From Variovorax sp. dw_308 (GTDB lineage: Bacteria; Pseudomonadota; Gammaproteobacteria; Burkholderiales; Burkholderiaceae_C): a stretch of DNA of 64,000 nt. Location: positions 428,914 through 492,913 of the forward strand of contig NZ_JAATOM010000005.1 in NCBI RefSeq assembly GCF_019207085.1. The letters are read 5' to 3'. The translations under genes and the position numbers were made by a program. Below, one piece after another: positions 16,990 through 26,659 of the stretch (position 1 is the stretch's first letter; each line of letters starts with the position of its first letter). The notes beneath the pieces are model-generated. The model was not told the DNA's origin. It saw only the letters and a list, made by a program, of their open reading frames with translations, and ran no database searches.

Positions 16990-18011
16990 CAGCCGCCTCC
17001 GCCGTCGTCGGGAATGTCGGGCTCGCCGAACAGCAGCATCAGGTTGACGCCGTGGCGCTGGAAGCCCGCTTCGGACACCAGCAGGTCGAGGGTCACGCTG
17101 GCCAGGTCGTCGGCCACCGGTTCGACCTGCGCGTCGCGCTCCATGTGCACGATCTTCAGGTAGTGGCCGCATTCATCGCAGGTCTCGGCCTCGACCGGGT
17201 GCTTGACGGCCCTGTTGCCCTCCGCGGTTGCGGCGCCGACGGGCTCCAGCGATTGGTACTGGATACCCTTGGTGCCCTCGCAGTGGCTGCACTTGATGCG
17301 CACCATGTGCCATTGCGTCGAGCACAGCGAGCAATGCAGGTAGCGGTAGTTGCCGGCCGTCGCATTGACGCGCGAGACGCTGGCGGTCGGATGGCTGCCG
17401 CAGCAGGGGCAGGCCGTCGCGTCGTCGGTGCGGCCGAAGGGCGCAAGCCGGCTCTTCTCGCCCGCGGCCTGTGTGGACAACACCAGGTGCGTCCAGTACA
17501 CCTGCAAGGCCGCGCCGATGAGAGGGGCGGGGCCAAGCTCCAGGCCCAGCATGAGGTTGTGCAGCAGGAGGTCGGCCTGCGCGTCGAGCCATTCGTCGTC
17601 GACTTCGCGCAGGGCCTGGACCGTCGCCAGCGCCGGACTGCCGGCCAAGCGCGGCACCAGGCTGTCGAGCAGCGACCGGAAGACCGCCCGCCATGCCGGA
17701 TCGCGCGGCCAGTCGGTGGCCGGCACGGCAGGCATCCCGAGGCGCGCGGCCGATTCCAGCGCCGCGTCGTCCGGCACCTCCACGGCGGGGCAGTCCTGCA
17801 ACGCACGGTGCTGCGCATGCACGACCTCGGCCATGAAGATGAGGAAGTCGCGCATCGGATGGCCGGCCGCCAGCTGCCGCAAGCGGATTTCCCTCTCGGC
17901 AAAGACGCTGGCACGCTGGGGCAGGACCAGGAAAGGAACCTGCTGCTGTCCGCCCGCGCGAATGGCGATCTCCTCGGGCGTCAGCAGGGGTGCAGCCTGG
18001 GTCAAGCTCAT
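16989..18011 (-). CDS. fdhE: Formate dehydrogenase accessory protein FdhE
   Basis: Cytoplasmic chaperone-like protein needed for assembly of respiratory formate dehydrogenases. 340 residues. The C-terminal half carries four CxxC pairs (CPCC, CSLC, CSHC, CDEC), the rubredoxin-like metal sites typical of FdhE. The N-terminal half is helical (FAEREIRLRQLAAGHP, MRDFLIFMAEVVHAQHRAL). ATG at 18011 overlaps the stop of the cytochrome b subunit gene (ATGA), and its own stop overlaps the selA start. The long open frame upstream to 18404 is a shadow of that subunit gene. Confidence 0.95.
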   Translation of the reverse strand: MSLTQAAPLLTPEEIAIRAGGQQQVPFLVLPQRASVFAEREIRLRQLAAGHPMRDFLIFMAEVVHAQHRALQDCPAVEVPDDAALESAARLGMPAVPATDWPRDPAWRAVFRSLLDSLVPRLAGSPALATVQALREVDDEWLDAQADLLLHNLMLGLELGPAPLIGAALQVYWTHLVLSTQAAGEKSRLAPFGRTDDATACPCCGSHPTASVSRVNATAGNYRYLHCSLCSTQWHMVRIKCSHCEGTKGIQYQSLEPVGAATAEGNRAVKHPVEAETCDECGHYLKIVHMERDAQVEPVADDLASVTLDLLVSEAGFQRHGVNLMLLFGEPDIPDDGGGG

Positions 18012-18658
18012 CCCTTCATTCTGCGCTCGGCCGCCGATTCCTCCGCGACGATTTCGCGGTACCAGAGCAGGTGGTGCTTGCGCGCCCAGTTGTAGGTGAC
18101 GGTGCCGCGCATCATGGCGTGGACCGAGCCCTTGACCCAGATCGCCGCATACACGTGCGTGATCACGCCGAGGATCAACGCGATCGCCGACAGCGAATGC
18201 ACCAGCACGGCGATGCGCCGCAAGGTGATGGGGAAATAGTCGACGAACCACGGCCGCCAGAACATGAAGCCGGTGACGAGCAACAGCAGCAGGCAGATGG
18301 TGAAGAGCCAGAACACGCCCTTCTGGCCGGCGTTGTACTTGCCGACCGGCGGCATCGCGTCCTCGTCGCCCTTGATGATCAGGTCCGGGGCCTTGCGCAC
18401 CCATTGCGTATCGATGGGCTTCCAGAGGTTCTCATGCCAGAACTGGATGAACAGCAAGGCGAAGCCGAACACCATCAGCAGCCCGAAGAAGGGATGCAGG
18501 ATGCGCGTCCACTGACCGCCACCGAACAGGTTGCTGAAGAAGAACAACGCCGGATGGAAGATCGCCAGGCCCGACAGACCGGCGCAGATGAAGAGCCCCG
18601 CCACGAACCAGTGGTTGGCGCGGGTGAGGTCGGTGTAGCGCCGGATGATGTGCTTCAT
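18008..18658 (-). CDS. fdoI: Formate dehydrogenase gamma subunit, cytochrome b556
   Basis: Membrane subunit that takes electrons from the beta subunit and reduces quinone. 216 residues with four membrane helices. Conserved His candidates for the two b haems are in TRANHWFVAG, RILHPFFGLL, AVLVHSLSAIAL and ITHVYAAIWVKGSVHAMM. The sequence KHIIRRYTDLTRANHW at the start and the cytosolic C-terminal tail are typical for FdnI/FdoI/FdhC. It lies 11 bp downstream of the beta subunit gene. The symbol is by analogy with the aerobic enzyme of enteric bacteria; fdnI or fdhC would be equally fair. Confidence 0.94.
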   Translation of the reverse strand: MKHIIRRYTDLTRANHWFVAGLFICAGLSGLAIFHPALFFFSNLFGGGQWTRILHPFFGLLMVFGFALLFIQFWHENLWKPIDTQWVRKAPDLIIKGDEDAMPPVGKYNAGQKGVFWLFTICLLLLLVTGFMFWRPWFVDYFPITLRRIAVLVHSLSAIALILGVITHVYAAIWVKGSVHAMMRGTVTYNWARKHHLLWYREIVAEESAAERRMKG

Positions 18659-18669
18659 GTCGGCGCTCC

Positions 18670-19611
18670 TCAGGTATCGGTCTTGTTGCGGGCCGGTGCC
18701 TCGTCGATGACGGCATTGGCCAGGGCATCGTCCGGCTCGTCTTCCTCCACTTCCAGCGGGCCGACCTTGTTGTAGTGGAAGAAGCTGACCACCGCCGCGC
18801 CGACCATCGCGGCCAGCGCCAGCGGCTTCACGGCGCCCTTCCACAACGAGACCAGCGGGCTGATCGTCGGGTTGTTCGGCAGGCCGTGGTACAGCTCGGG
18901 CTTGTCGCCATGCTGGAGCACGTACATCACATGCGTGCCGCCCACGCCCGACGGGTTGTAGACGGCCGCTTGCGCATAGCCGCGCTCCTTCAGGTCCGCG
19001 ACCCGCTCGCCGCCGTAGTCGAGCATGTCGCTCTTGGTGCCGAAGTGGATGGCACCCGTCGGGCAGGCCTTCACGCAGGCCGGCTCCAGCCCGACCGTGA
19101 CGCGGTCGGAGCACAGCGAGCACTTGTAGGCCCGGTCGTCCTTCTTGCTGATGCGCGGCACGTCGAAGGGGCAACCCGTGACGCAGTTGCCGCAGCCGAT
19201 GCAGTTCTCGCTGATGAAGTCGACGATGCCGTTGGTGTACTTGACGATGGCGCCGGGCGCCGGGCACGCCTTGAGGCAGCCGGGGTCTTCGCAGTGCATG
19301 CAGCCGTCCTTGCGGATCAGCCATTCGAGCCGCGTCTCCTCGGTGCCGGAGACTTTCATCTCCACCTCGGAGTAGCGCATGACCGTCCACGACTCCGGCG
19401 ACAGGTCGGCCGGGTTGTCATAGACGCCGACGTTGTTGCCGATGGTGTCGCGCAGGTCGTTCCATTGCATGCAGGCCACCTGGCACGCCTTGCAGCCGAT
19501 GCAGCTGCTGACATCGATGAGCTTGGCGACTTCCGCCGTGTTGCGCGCGTGCGGCGGTTGCGTGGTGGTGGCCGAGCGGGCGGCGATGTCCAGTGATTGC
19601 AGGGATGACAT
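18670..19611 (-). CDS. fdoH: Formate dehydrogenase beta subunit, four [4Fe-4S] clusters
   Basis: Iron-sulfur electron-transfer subunit linking the catalytic subunit to cytochrome b. 313 residues. Four cysteine groups are visible: [37 protein letters not shown] and CSLCSD with the later CVKACP. A single membrane anchor lies near the C-terminus ([16 protein letters not shown]), as in FdnH/FdoH, followed by an acidic tail. A GAGGGAG ribosome-binding site precedes ATG 19611. It sits between the catalytic and cytochrome subunit genes with 11-14 bp gaps. Confidence 0.96.
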   Translation of the reverse strand: MSSLQSLDIAARSATTTQPPHARNTAEVAKLIDVSSCIGCKACQVACMQWNDLRDTIGNNVGVYDNPADLSPESWTVMRYSEVEMKVSGTEETRLEWLIRKDGCMHCEDPGCLKACPAPGAIVKYTNGIVDFISENCIGCGNCVTGCPFDVPRISKKDDRAYKCSLCSDRVTVGLEPACVKACPTGAIHFGTKSDMLDYGGERVADLKERGYAQAAVYNPSGVGGTHVMYVLQHGDKPELYHGLPNNPTISPLVSLWKGAVKPLALAAMVGAAVVSFFHYNKVGPLEVEEDEPDDALANAVIDEAPARNKTDT

Positions 19612-19625
19612 TTTTCTTTTCTCCC

Positions 19626-22600
19626 TCAGGCCTTCTCGATGTTCACGAGGAAGGACTTGAACTCGGGCGTCTGCGTGTTCGCGTCGCCGACGAAGGGCGT
19701 CAGCGTGTTCACCAGGTAGCCGGGCTTGGCCAGTCCGACGAATCCCCAGTGGTTGGGCAGGCCCACCGTGTCGACCTTGTGGCCATCGCAGTCCAGTTGC
19801 GGGATGCGCTTGGTCACCAGTGCCACGGCCTTGATGTAGCCGCGGTTGGAAGAGACCTTGACGGTTTCGCCGTTGGCGATGCCCTTGGCCTTGGCCAGTT
19901 CCTCGCCGATCTCCACGAACTGCTGCGGCTGGATGATGGCCGAGGTGCGGACGTGCTTGGTCCAGTAGTGGAAGTGCTCCGTCAAGCGGTAGCTGGTGGC
20001 CACGTACGGGAAGTCCTTGGCCGTGCCGAAGGCCTCCAGGTCGCCCTTGAAGACACGCGCGGCGGGATTGGACCGCGCCTTCATGTTCTCCGGGTGCATC
20101 AGGTTCGTGGCCATCGGCGACTCGAAGGGTTCATAGTGAACCGGCAGCGGGCCTTCGGCCATGCCGGTGGGCGCGAACAGGCGCGAGACACCTTCGGCCG
20201 TCATGATGAACGGCTGCACCCGGTCCGGATCGCCCGGGTTCGCGTTGGTGCCGATGTCCGGTACGTCGGATCCACTCCAGGCCTTGCCGTCCCATTGCAC
20301 CAGGCGCCGGGTGGCATCCCAGGGCTTGCCATCAGGCGCGCTGGAGGCAGCGTTGTAGAGGATGCGCCGGTTGGCCGGCCAGGCCCAGGCCCAGCCCAGC
20401 GTCTGGCCGAGGCCCCACGGGTCGGCGTTGTCCCGCCGCGCCATCTGGTTGCCCGCCTGCGTCCATGCGCCCGCGAAGATCCAGCAGCCGGAGGCGGTCG
20501 AGCCATCGTCGCGCAGCAGGCCGAAACCCGACAGCTGCTCGCCGGCCTTCGCCAGCACCTTGGTCTTGTCGGCGGGGTCGAGCACGTCGGTGAGCGCCTT
20601 GCCGTTGTATTCCATCGCCAGTTCCTCGGGCGAGGGGCTGTGCGGGATCTTGTAAGGCCAGGTGAGGTTGACGATCGGGTCCGGGAAGGCCCCGCCATCC
20701 TTCTCGTAGGCGGTCTTCATCCGGTGGAAGATGTCCGCCATGATCTCCGGATCGCCGCGTGCCTCGCCGGGCGGGCTCGCGCCCTTCCAGTGCCACTGGA
20801 GCCAGCGGCTCGAATTGGTGGCCGAGCCATCTTCTTCCGCAAAGCAGGTGCACGGCAGGCGGAAGACCGTGGTCTGGATCTCGGCCGTCTTCACGTCGTT
20901 GTGATCGCCGAAGTTCTTCCAGAACTCCGAAGTCTCGGTGTTCAGCGGATCGATGGTCACCAGGCACTTGAGCTTCGACAACCCCGCGATGATCTTCTTC
21001 TTGTTGGGAAACGACCCCACCGGGTTGAAGCCCTGGCAGATGTAGTTGTTGAGCTTGCCCTGGTTCATCAACTCGAAGGCTTGCAGCACGTCGTACAGCT
21101 TGTCGATCTTGGGCAGGTAGTGGAAGGCCCAGTCGTTCTCGGCGGTCGCGGCCTTGCCCCACCACGACTTTTGCAGGCTGACGAAGAATTTCGGATAGTT
21201 CTGCCAGTAGCTCATCTGGTTGGGACGCAGCGGCTTCAGGGCGCGGGTCTTGTAGTAGGTGTCGAGGTCCTGTTCCTTGTCGAGCGCCAGCGACATGTAG
21301 CCCGGCAACGAGTTCGACAGCAGGCCCAGGTCGGTCAGCCCCTGGATGTTGCTGTGGCCGCGCAGTGCGTTCATGCCGCCGCCGGCAATGCCCATGTTGC
21401 CGAGCAGCAACTGCATGATGGCGCCGGTGCGGATGATCTGCGAACCCTGGCTGTGCTGCGTCCAGCCGAGGGCATACATGACCGTCATGGCCCGGTCGGG
21501 CACCGCGGTCGAGGCGATCATCTCGCAGACCTTCAGGAACTTGTCCTTCGGCGTGCCGGTGATGCGGGTCACCAGCTCTGGTGTGTAGCGCCCGAAGTGC
21601 TTCTTCATGACCTGGAGCACGCAGCGCGGGTGCTCCATCGTCGGGTCGACCTTGGCGAAGCCCTGCTCGTCGAGCTCGTAGCCCCAGCTCGTGTTGTCGT
21701 AGCGGCGCTTGGCTTCGTCGTAGCCCGTGAACAGGCCGTCGTTGAAGCCATAGGCCTCGCCGACGATGAAGGGCGCGTTCGTGTAGCTCCTGACGTACTC
21801 CTGCTGGATCTTGTTATTGGTGAGCAGGTAATTGATCACGCCGGCGAGGAAGGCGATGTCGCTCCCCGCGCGGATCGGCGCGTAGTAGTCGCTCATGGCC
21901 GCAGACCGCGTGAAGCGCGGATCGACGACGACGAGCTTGGCCTTGTTGTTGTGCTTGGCCTCGATCACCCACTTGAAGCCGCACGGGTGCGCCTCGGCGG
22001 CATTGCCACCCATGATCAAAACCAGGTTCGCGTTCTTGATGTCCACCCAATGGTTGGTCATCGCACCGCGGCCAAACGTCGGGGCCAGACCGGCCACCGT
22101 CGGGCCGTGTCAAACACGCGCCTGGTTGTCGAATACGAGCATCCCCATCGAGCGCATCACCTTGTGCGTGATGTAGCCCGATTCGTTGGACGATGCGGAT
22201 GCGGCCAGCATGCCGCTGGAAGTCCAGCGGTTGACGACCTGGCCGTCGGCGTTCTTGGCGATGAAGTTGGCATCGCGGTCGGCCTTCAGCAGCTTGGCGA
22301 TGCGCGACATGGCCTCGTCCCACGAGATGCGCTTCCATTCGCTGCCACCGGGCTCGCGCACCTCGGGGTACTTCAGGCGGCTCGGGCTGTGCACGAAGTC
22401 CAGCAGCCCCGCGCCCTTGGGGCACAGCGTGCCGCGGTTGACCGGATGATCGGGGTCGCCCTCGATGTGGATGATGCTGCCGATCACGTTCTTCGCCTTG
22501 TCGCCAAGGCTGTACATGATGATGCCGCAACCGACCGAGCAGTACGGGCAGGTGTTGCGCGTTTCCGTGGTGCGCGCGAGCTTGAAGTTGCGCGTCTCGG

Positions 22601-22697
22601 CCAGGGCCTGCGTGGGCGAGAAGCCCAGCGCGACCAGGCTCGAGGCGGCAAGCCCCGCGCCACTCACACGAAAGAACTGCCGTCGATTCATGTCCAT
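19626..22697 (-). CDS. fdoG: Formate dehydrogenase alpha subunit, selenocysteine-containing (TGA read as Sec196)
   Basis: Catalytic molybdopterin (bis-MGD) subunit oxidising formate to CO2 on the periplasmic side. The N-terminus has a Tat signal ([10 protein letters not shown]...ALA). A [4Fe-4S] site follows at Cys50, Cys53, Cys57 and Cys92 ([15 protein letters not shown]). An in-frame TGA at 22112-22110 splits the frame in two. The surrounding [16 protein letters not shown] is the standard Sec site of FdnG/FdoG-type enzymes, so it is selenocysteine 196, not a broken gene. The joined length of 1023 residues fits the family. Downstream motifs include [12 protein letters not shown] and [19 protein letters not shown] site precedes ATG 22697. 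It is the first subunit gene of the operon; the quinone-linked partners follow. Confidence 0.97.
22066..22112 (-). promoter_or_regulatory. Bacterial SECIS element for UGA read-through
   Basis: The mRNA starting at the in-frame UGA begins UGACACGGCCC and then folds into a stem with apex GGCCGGUCUGGCC. The loop carries the GGUCUG-type sequence with a bulged U that SelB recognises in known bacterial formate dehydrogenase messages. Its position directly after the UGA and its close likeness to the known elements support the call. It acts with selB and tRNA-Sec in the same block. Confidence 0.9.
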
Positions 22698-22778
22698 CGA
22701 TGACCCTCCAGCGGCAACGCGGCCGCGTTGATATCGATCCTCACGGCCAGCTGCTTCCTGCGCTGACCGCCCCCTGTC

Positions 22779-23081
22779 CTATGGCTTCGCATTCGTGCCG
22801 TCGCCGCCAGTCGATTCGGGCGCGCCGCCCTTCGCAGCCCCGCCGTCCTGCTTGCCGCCCGTCATGCCGCCGATGGCGGTCGTGCCTTCGGCGGGACCGG
22901 CCGGTGCCGCCGAGGCGGGAAGCTCGCCGCCCGTGTGCGGCTTGATCTCAGACGCTGCCGCGCCGGGAAGCGGCGCGCTGTCCGCCTTGGGTGCAGGCAC
23001 CGCCGGTGCATTGCGATCGCACGCTGACACGGCCAAGACTGCACCGAGCAAGACCACGACGCGCGCGTATCGGGAGTACAT
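22779..23081 (-). CDS. Small lipoprotein, function unknown
   Basis: About 100 residues. It begins with a lipoprotein signal: charged start, VVVLLGAVLAVSAC, with the lipidated Cys near residue 20. The rest is low-complexity Ala, Pro, Gly and Lys (APAVPAPKAD, GGKQDGGAAKGGAP) with no recognisable domain. ATG 23081 has a GAGGA ribosome-binding site; the open frame runs to 23138 but has no better start. It lies 81 bp upstream of the formate dehydrogenase catalytic gene on the same strand, so it may share its transcript. A link to the enzyme is only positional. Confidence 0.6.
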   Translation of the reverse strand: MYSRYARVVVLLGAVLAVSACDRNAPAVPAPKADSAPLPGAAASEIKPHTGGELPASAAPAGPAEGTTAIGGMTGGKQDGGAAKGGAPESTGGDGTNAKP

Positions 23082-23196
23082 GGCTGCTTTCCTCGAACAA
23101 GATGGAGTGGACGCCTGCTGGAGGCGCGCAGCAAGCACGGAAAACCCCTAAAAACAGTGAACTATGGTTGCGTACAACAAGGCGCAACCGAATGCT

Positions 23197-24255
23197 TCAG
23201 TGTGGCGGCGGCAAGGCCAGGACCGCGTCAGCCAAGGCCTCGATCCCCGCGTCGGAAAGGTCCGACGCAACCACGGCGCGGCGCGCCTTCCAGTGGGCGA
23301 AGTGGCGTTCCTGCGAGCGCGCGTAATGCGGGTCGTAGTGCCTGCGCATCAGTTCGTCGAACAGCGGCGAGAGCGCATGCTCGCGCGCCCAGGCTTGCCA
23401 CCGGCCGACCGTTTCCTTGCCCTGCATTTCCTTGAGCAGCCCGAGTTGTCTTGCGAGCGCCTCGGGGTCGTCGCCGAGGTAGGCGTAGTCGCGCAGCAGG
23501 TAGGCCAGCCGCGCCTCGGGCGTTGCAACGATCTCGATGCAGTCGCTGGCGCGCATGCGTTCGACCAGCGGGATCGGCAATGTGATCCGGCCGATGCGCG
23601 CGCTCTCGCCCTCGACATACACCGTGCGCCCCAGATCGAAGCGCTCCAGCGCCGTGGCCAGCTGCGTCTCGAAGGCCTTCTGCGAGGGCTGCGGCACGCC
23701 CGGCAATGCACCCAGCAGCGAACCCTTGTGCCGCGCCATGCCTTCGAGGTCCAGCACCTGTGCGCCGCGTTTCTCCAGCGCCTGGAGCACGCGCGTCTTG
23801 GCGCTGCCGGTGGCACCGCAGACGACATGCAATCTCAGTTGCGGAATGAACGCCGCCAGCTCATCGAGCACGTGGTGCCTGAAGCTCTTGTAGCCGCCGG
23901 CCAACTGCTGCGCATCCCAGCCGACTAGGCGCAGCCACGTGACCATCGAGCCGCTGCGCAGCCCGCCGCGCCAGCAATACACCAGCGGCTTCCAGCCGGC
24001 CGGCTTGTCCGCGAAGCTTTCGTTGAGGTGACGCGCCAGGTTGGCGGCGACCATCGCGCCGCCCACGCGCCGCGCCTCGAAGGCGCCGGTCTGCTTGTAG
24101 AGGGTGCCGACGATGCGGCGCTCGTCGTCGTCGAGCACCGGGCAGTTGATGGCGCCGGGGATGTGGTCGAGCGCGAACTCGGCGGGCGAGCGCGCGTCGA
24201 TCAGCGCGTCGAATTCGTGGATGTCCGCGACGCGAACGGGGCCGCGATGGGTCAT
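23197..24255 (-). CDS. selU: tRNA 2-selenouridine synthase
   Basis: Replaces the sulfur of 2-thiouridine at wobble position 34 of some tRNAs with selenium from selenophosphate (SelU, also MnmH or YbbB). 352 residues, normal length. The N-terminal rhodanese domain carries the active Cys94 in LVYCWRGGLRSGSM. The C-terminal domain has a P-loop at about 147-154 (GATGSAKT) and the family pattern RHKGSLLG, VYVEGESARIG. ATG 24255 gives the standard N-terminus; the longer frame to 24687 is a shadow. It is divergent from selD with only 12 bp between the two start codons. It is a second user of selenophosphate besides SelA. Confidence 0.96.
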   Translation of the reverse strand: MTHRGPVRVADIHEFDALIDARSPAEFALDHIPGAINCPVLDDDERRIVGTLYKQTGAFEARRVGGAMVAANLARHLNESFADKPAGWKPLVYCWRGGLRSGSMVTWLRLVGWDAQQLAGGYKSFRHHVLDELAAFIPQLRLHVVCGATGSAKTRVLQALEKRGAQVLDLEGMARHKGSLLGALPGVPQPSQKAFETQLATALERFDLGRTVYVEGESARIGRITLPIPLVERMRASDCIEIVATPEARLAYLLRDYAYLGDDPEALARQLGLLKEMQGKETVGRWQAWAREHALSPLFDELMRRHYDPHYARSQERHFAHWKARRAVVASDLSDAGIEALADAVLALPPPH

Positions 24256-24267
24256 GGGCTTATTCTC

Positions 24268-25329
24268 ATGGGCATGGAACCAATCGCTCTCACACGTTTC
24301 TCGCACGGCGGCGGTTGCGGCTGCAAGATCGCCCCCGGCTTGCTGGCGGAGATTCTGGCACGCGCACCGCAGGGCCTGGTGCCGCCGGAACTGCTGGTCG
24401 GCACGGAGACCAGCGACGACGCGGCCGTCTACCGCCTCAACGACACGCAGGCGCTGGTCGCCACTACCGACTTCTTCACGCCGATCGTCGACGACCCGTT
24501 CGACTTCGGCCGCATCGCCGCGACCAACGCGCTGTCCGACATCTACGCGATGGGCGGCACGCCGATCATGGCGCTGGCGCTGGTCGGCATGCCGATCGAC
24601 AAGCTGCCGCCCGAGGTGATCGGGCGGGTGCTCGAAGGCGGCGCGAGCATCTGCCGCGAGGCCGGCATCCCGATCGCGGGCGGCCACAGCATCGACGTGC
24701 TGGAGCCGATCTACGGGCTGGTCGGGCTAGGTCTGGTGCATCCGGACCGCGTGCGGCGCAACTCGGCGGCCGAGGCGGGCGACGTGCTGGTGCTGGGCAA
24801 GCCGCTGGGCGTGGGCATCCTGTCGGCGGCGCTCAAGAAGGGGCTGCTGGATGCGGCGGGCTACGCGGAGATGATCCGGCACACCACGCAGCTCAACCGC
24901 GTCGGCACAGCACTCGCCGGCCTCGACGGACTGCATGCGATGACCGACGTGACCGGCTTCGGCCTGGCCGGCCATCTGCTGGAGATCTGCCGCGGCTCGG
25001 GGCTCGCGGCCGATGTTTCGCTCAGTGCGCTGCCGCTGATCGAGAGCGCCGTGCCGTTCGCGCGGCAGGGCATCGTCACGGGTGCGTCGGGGCGCAACTG
25101 GGCCGGCTACGGCGGGCAGATCGCCTGGCCGGAAGCGGCCGCGGACTGGCAGCGCGCGCTGGTGTCGGATCCGCAGACCAGCGGCGGCCTGCTCGTCAGC
25201 TGCAGTCCTAACAGCGCGCCTGCCGTGCTCGATGCGTTCCGCAAGGCGGGGTTCATGCAGGCGGCCGCTGTCGGCGCCATGCGGGCCGTGGCGCCAGGCA
25301 ATGCACCGAGCGTGTCGTTCGCAGCCTGA
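24268..25329 (+). CDS. selD: Selenophosphate synthase
   Basis: Makes selenophosphate from selenide and ATP for SelA and SelU. 353 residues. The catalytic motif reads HGGGCGCKIAP, placing Cys17 and Lys20 at the positions of the active residues in the E. coli enzyme; Cys rather than Sec is used. Further marks are TSDDAAVYRL, TTDFFTPIVDDPFDFG, DIYAMGGTPIMAL, GGHSIDVLEPIYGL and a final DPQTSGGLL. The first ATG at 24268 (MGMEPIALTRFS) was chosen, with a second in-frame ATG two codons on. The 12-bp gap to selU means its promoter must lie within the selU coding region. Confidence 0.97.
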   Translation: MGMEPIALTRFSHGGGCGCKIAPGLLAEILARAPQGLVPPELLVGTETSDDAAVYRLNDTQALVATTDFFTPIVDDPFDFGRIAATNALSDIYAMGGTPIMALALVGMPIDKLPPEVIGRVLEGGASICREAGIPIAGGHSIDVLEPIYGLVGLGLVHPDRVRRNSAAEAGDVLVLGKPLGVGILSAALKKGLLDAAGYAEMIRHTTQLNRVGTALAGLDGLHAMTDVTGFGLAGHLLEICRGSGLAADVSLSALPLIESAVPFARQGIVTGASGRNWAGYGGQIAWPEAAADWQRALVSDPQTSGGLLVSCSPNSAPAVLDAFRKAGFMQAAAVGAMRAVAPGNAPSVSFAA

Positions 25330-25387
25330 AACCTTTGCGTGTGCAGGTCGCAAGCTCACCGGGGCACCTGCGAGAGAATCACCCCCC

Positions 25388-25864
25388 ATGCAAATCACCA
25401 AAGACACCGTCGTCACCCTGCGCTACAAGGTCGCGGATGCCAAGGGCAAGCTCATCGAGGAGAGCAAGGACCCGATGGTCTATCTCCACGGCGGCTACGG
25501 CAACACTCTGCCCAAGATCGAGGCCGCGCTCGACGGGCGCATGCCCGGCTACCAGGTCACGCTGGAGCTGAAGCCCGAGGACGGCTTCGGCGAGCGCGAC
25601 GAATCGCTGGTGCGCACCATCCCCAAGTCGGAATTCCCGCCCGGCGTGAAGGTCGGCGGCCAACTCGAAGGGCGCAACGACAAGGGCGAGCAGCAGATCT
25701 TCAACGTCGTGAAGATCAAGGGCCCTGTCGTGATGCTCGACGGCAACCATCCGCTGGCCGGCATGGAGCTTCGCTTCAGCCTCAAGGTCACCGAGGTGCG
25801 CCCAGCTTCCGAGGAAGAGATCGCGCATCGCCACGTGCATGGCGAGCACGGCCATCACCATTGA
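25388..25864 (+). CDS. slyD: FKBP-type peptidyl-prolyl isomerase, SlyD-like
   Basis: Folding enzyme and chaperone of 158 residues. The FKBP core begins KDTVVTLRYKVADAKGKLIEES and continues PEDGFGERDESLVRTIPKSEFP, which includes the inserted flap domain of SlyD/FkpB proteins. FNVVKIKGPVVMLDGNHPLAG is the signature of the returning half. The short tail HRHVHGEHGHHH is His-rich, consistent with the metal binding known for SlyD, which aids nickel and Tat-dependent enzyme assembly. It follows selD by 58 bp on the same strand, and a link to metalloenzyme assembly is plausible but unproven. Length is normal. Confidence 0.9.
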   Translation: MQITKDTVVTLRYKVADAKGKLIEESKDPMVYLHGGYGNTLPKIEAALDGRMPGYQVTLELKPEDGFGERDESLVRTIPKSEFPPGVKVGGQLEGRNDKGEQQIFNVVKIKGPVVMLDGNHPLAGMELRFSLKVTEVRPASEEEIAHRHVHGEHGHHH

Positions 25865-25887
25865 ACGCCACCACGATCGGGCACTCC

Positions 25888-26151
25888 ATGACCACCGTCG
25901 ACCCCAAGCGCTCAGCCCGCGCCGCTGACCAGAAGAAGATGCCGCTGTGCGCGAGCTGCGCCGGCATCCAGCGCAACTGGCGCAAGGCCCCGGGCCATGC
26001 CGAGCTGGTGCAGCAGTCCACCCGCAAGGAAGAGCGCGAGGGGCATTCGGTGAACGTCACCACCTACCGCTGCGACGCCTGCGGCACCAAGTGGGAATAC
26101 GAGAACGACAAGACCAACCAGAAGGCGGGTTGGTCGGTGGTCGGGCAATAG
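25888..26151 (+). CDS. Small zinc-ribbon protein, function unknown
   Basis: 87-residue basic protein with two CxxC pairs, LCASCAG near residue 20 and RCDACGTKW near residue 62. Together they can bind one zinc. It ends NQKAGWSVVGQ. The spacing and the Trp next to the second pair look like a small structural or nucleic-acid-binding zinc ribbon, but I do not recognise the family. It starts 24 bp after the SlyD-like gene and ends 26 bp before a GNAT gene, so the three are probably transcribed together. Confidence 0.7.
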   Translation: MTTVDPKRSARAADQKKMPLCASCAGIQRNWRKAPGHAELVQQSTRKEEREGHSVNVTTYRCDACGTKWEYENDKTNQKAGWSVVGQ

Positions 26152-26176
26152 CGATCCGTCGCGCGGCGCCGGTCCC

Positions 26177-26659
26177 ATGCGCATCCGCGACTTCCGACCC
26201 GGCGCCGACGAAGCCGCGCTGCGCGCCGTCTTCCGCGCCTCCGTCCACCAGATGGGCACGGCCTGGTACACCCCGGCGCAACTCGAAGCCTGGGCGCCGC
26301 GCGACTACGACGCCGCCGCGTGGGCCGAAGGGCTGCGCAGCAACCGGCCCTTCGTCGCCGAATTCGAAGGCCGTATCGCCGGCTTTGCCGACCTGCAGGA
26401 CGCGGGCCTCATCGATCATTTCTTCGTCGACGGCGCATTCGGCGGCCGCGGCGTCGGCACCGCGCTGATGGCGCATCTGCACCAGTCGGCTCATGCACGC
26501 GGCATCGGCCAACTGCACGCGGACGTCAGCCTTTCCGCCGAAGGCTTCTTCTTCCGCTGCGGCTTCGTCGTCGAACAGCGCCAGCAGGTCGACGTGCGTG
26601 GCGAACGCCTGCGCAACGCGCGCATGCGCAAGATGCTGGGCACCACAGCCGGCGACTGA
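26177..26659 (+). CDS. GNAT family N-acetyltransferase
   Basis: 160-residue acetyltransferase domain protein transferring acetyl from acetyl-CoA to an unknown amine. It starts MRIRDFRPGADEAALRAVF. The acetyl-CoA pyrophosphate loop is FGGRGVGTALM near residue 95, preceded by the strand LIDHFFVDG and followed by LHADVSLSAEGFFFRCGF, the usual motif B region. Length and order of motifs are normal for single-domain YafP/ElaA-like members. It ends next to a long hairpin repeat. Confidence 0.88.
   Translation: MRIRDFRPGADEAALRAVFRASVHQMGTAWYTPAQLEAWAPRDYDAAAWAEGLRSNRPFVAEFEGRIAGFADLQDAGLIDHFFVDGAFGGRGVGTALMAHLHQSAHARGIGQLHADVSLSAEGFFFRCGFVVEQRQQVDVRGERLRNARMRKMLGTTAGD

Noticed and set aside
22098..22112. 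Apparent frame break splitting the formate dehydrogenase gene into two ORFs
   Set aside because: The stop is TGA in the Sec site context with a SECIS hairpin and full Sec machinery nearby, so it is a coding selenocysteine.
19593..22703. Plus-strand open frame of about 1036 codons opposite the formate dehydrogenase gene
   Set aside because: Shadow frame; the minus strand carries an unmistakable FdnG-type protein.
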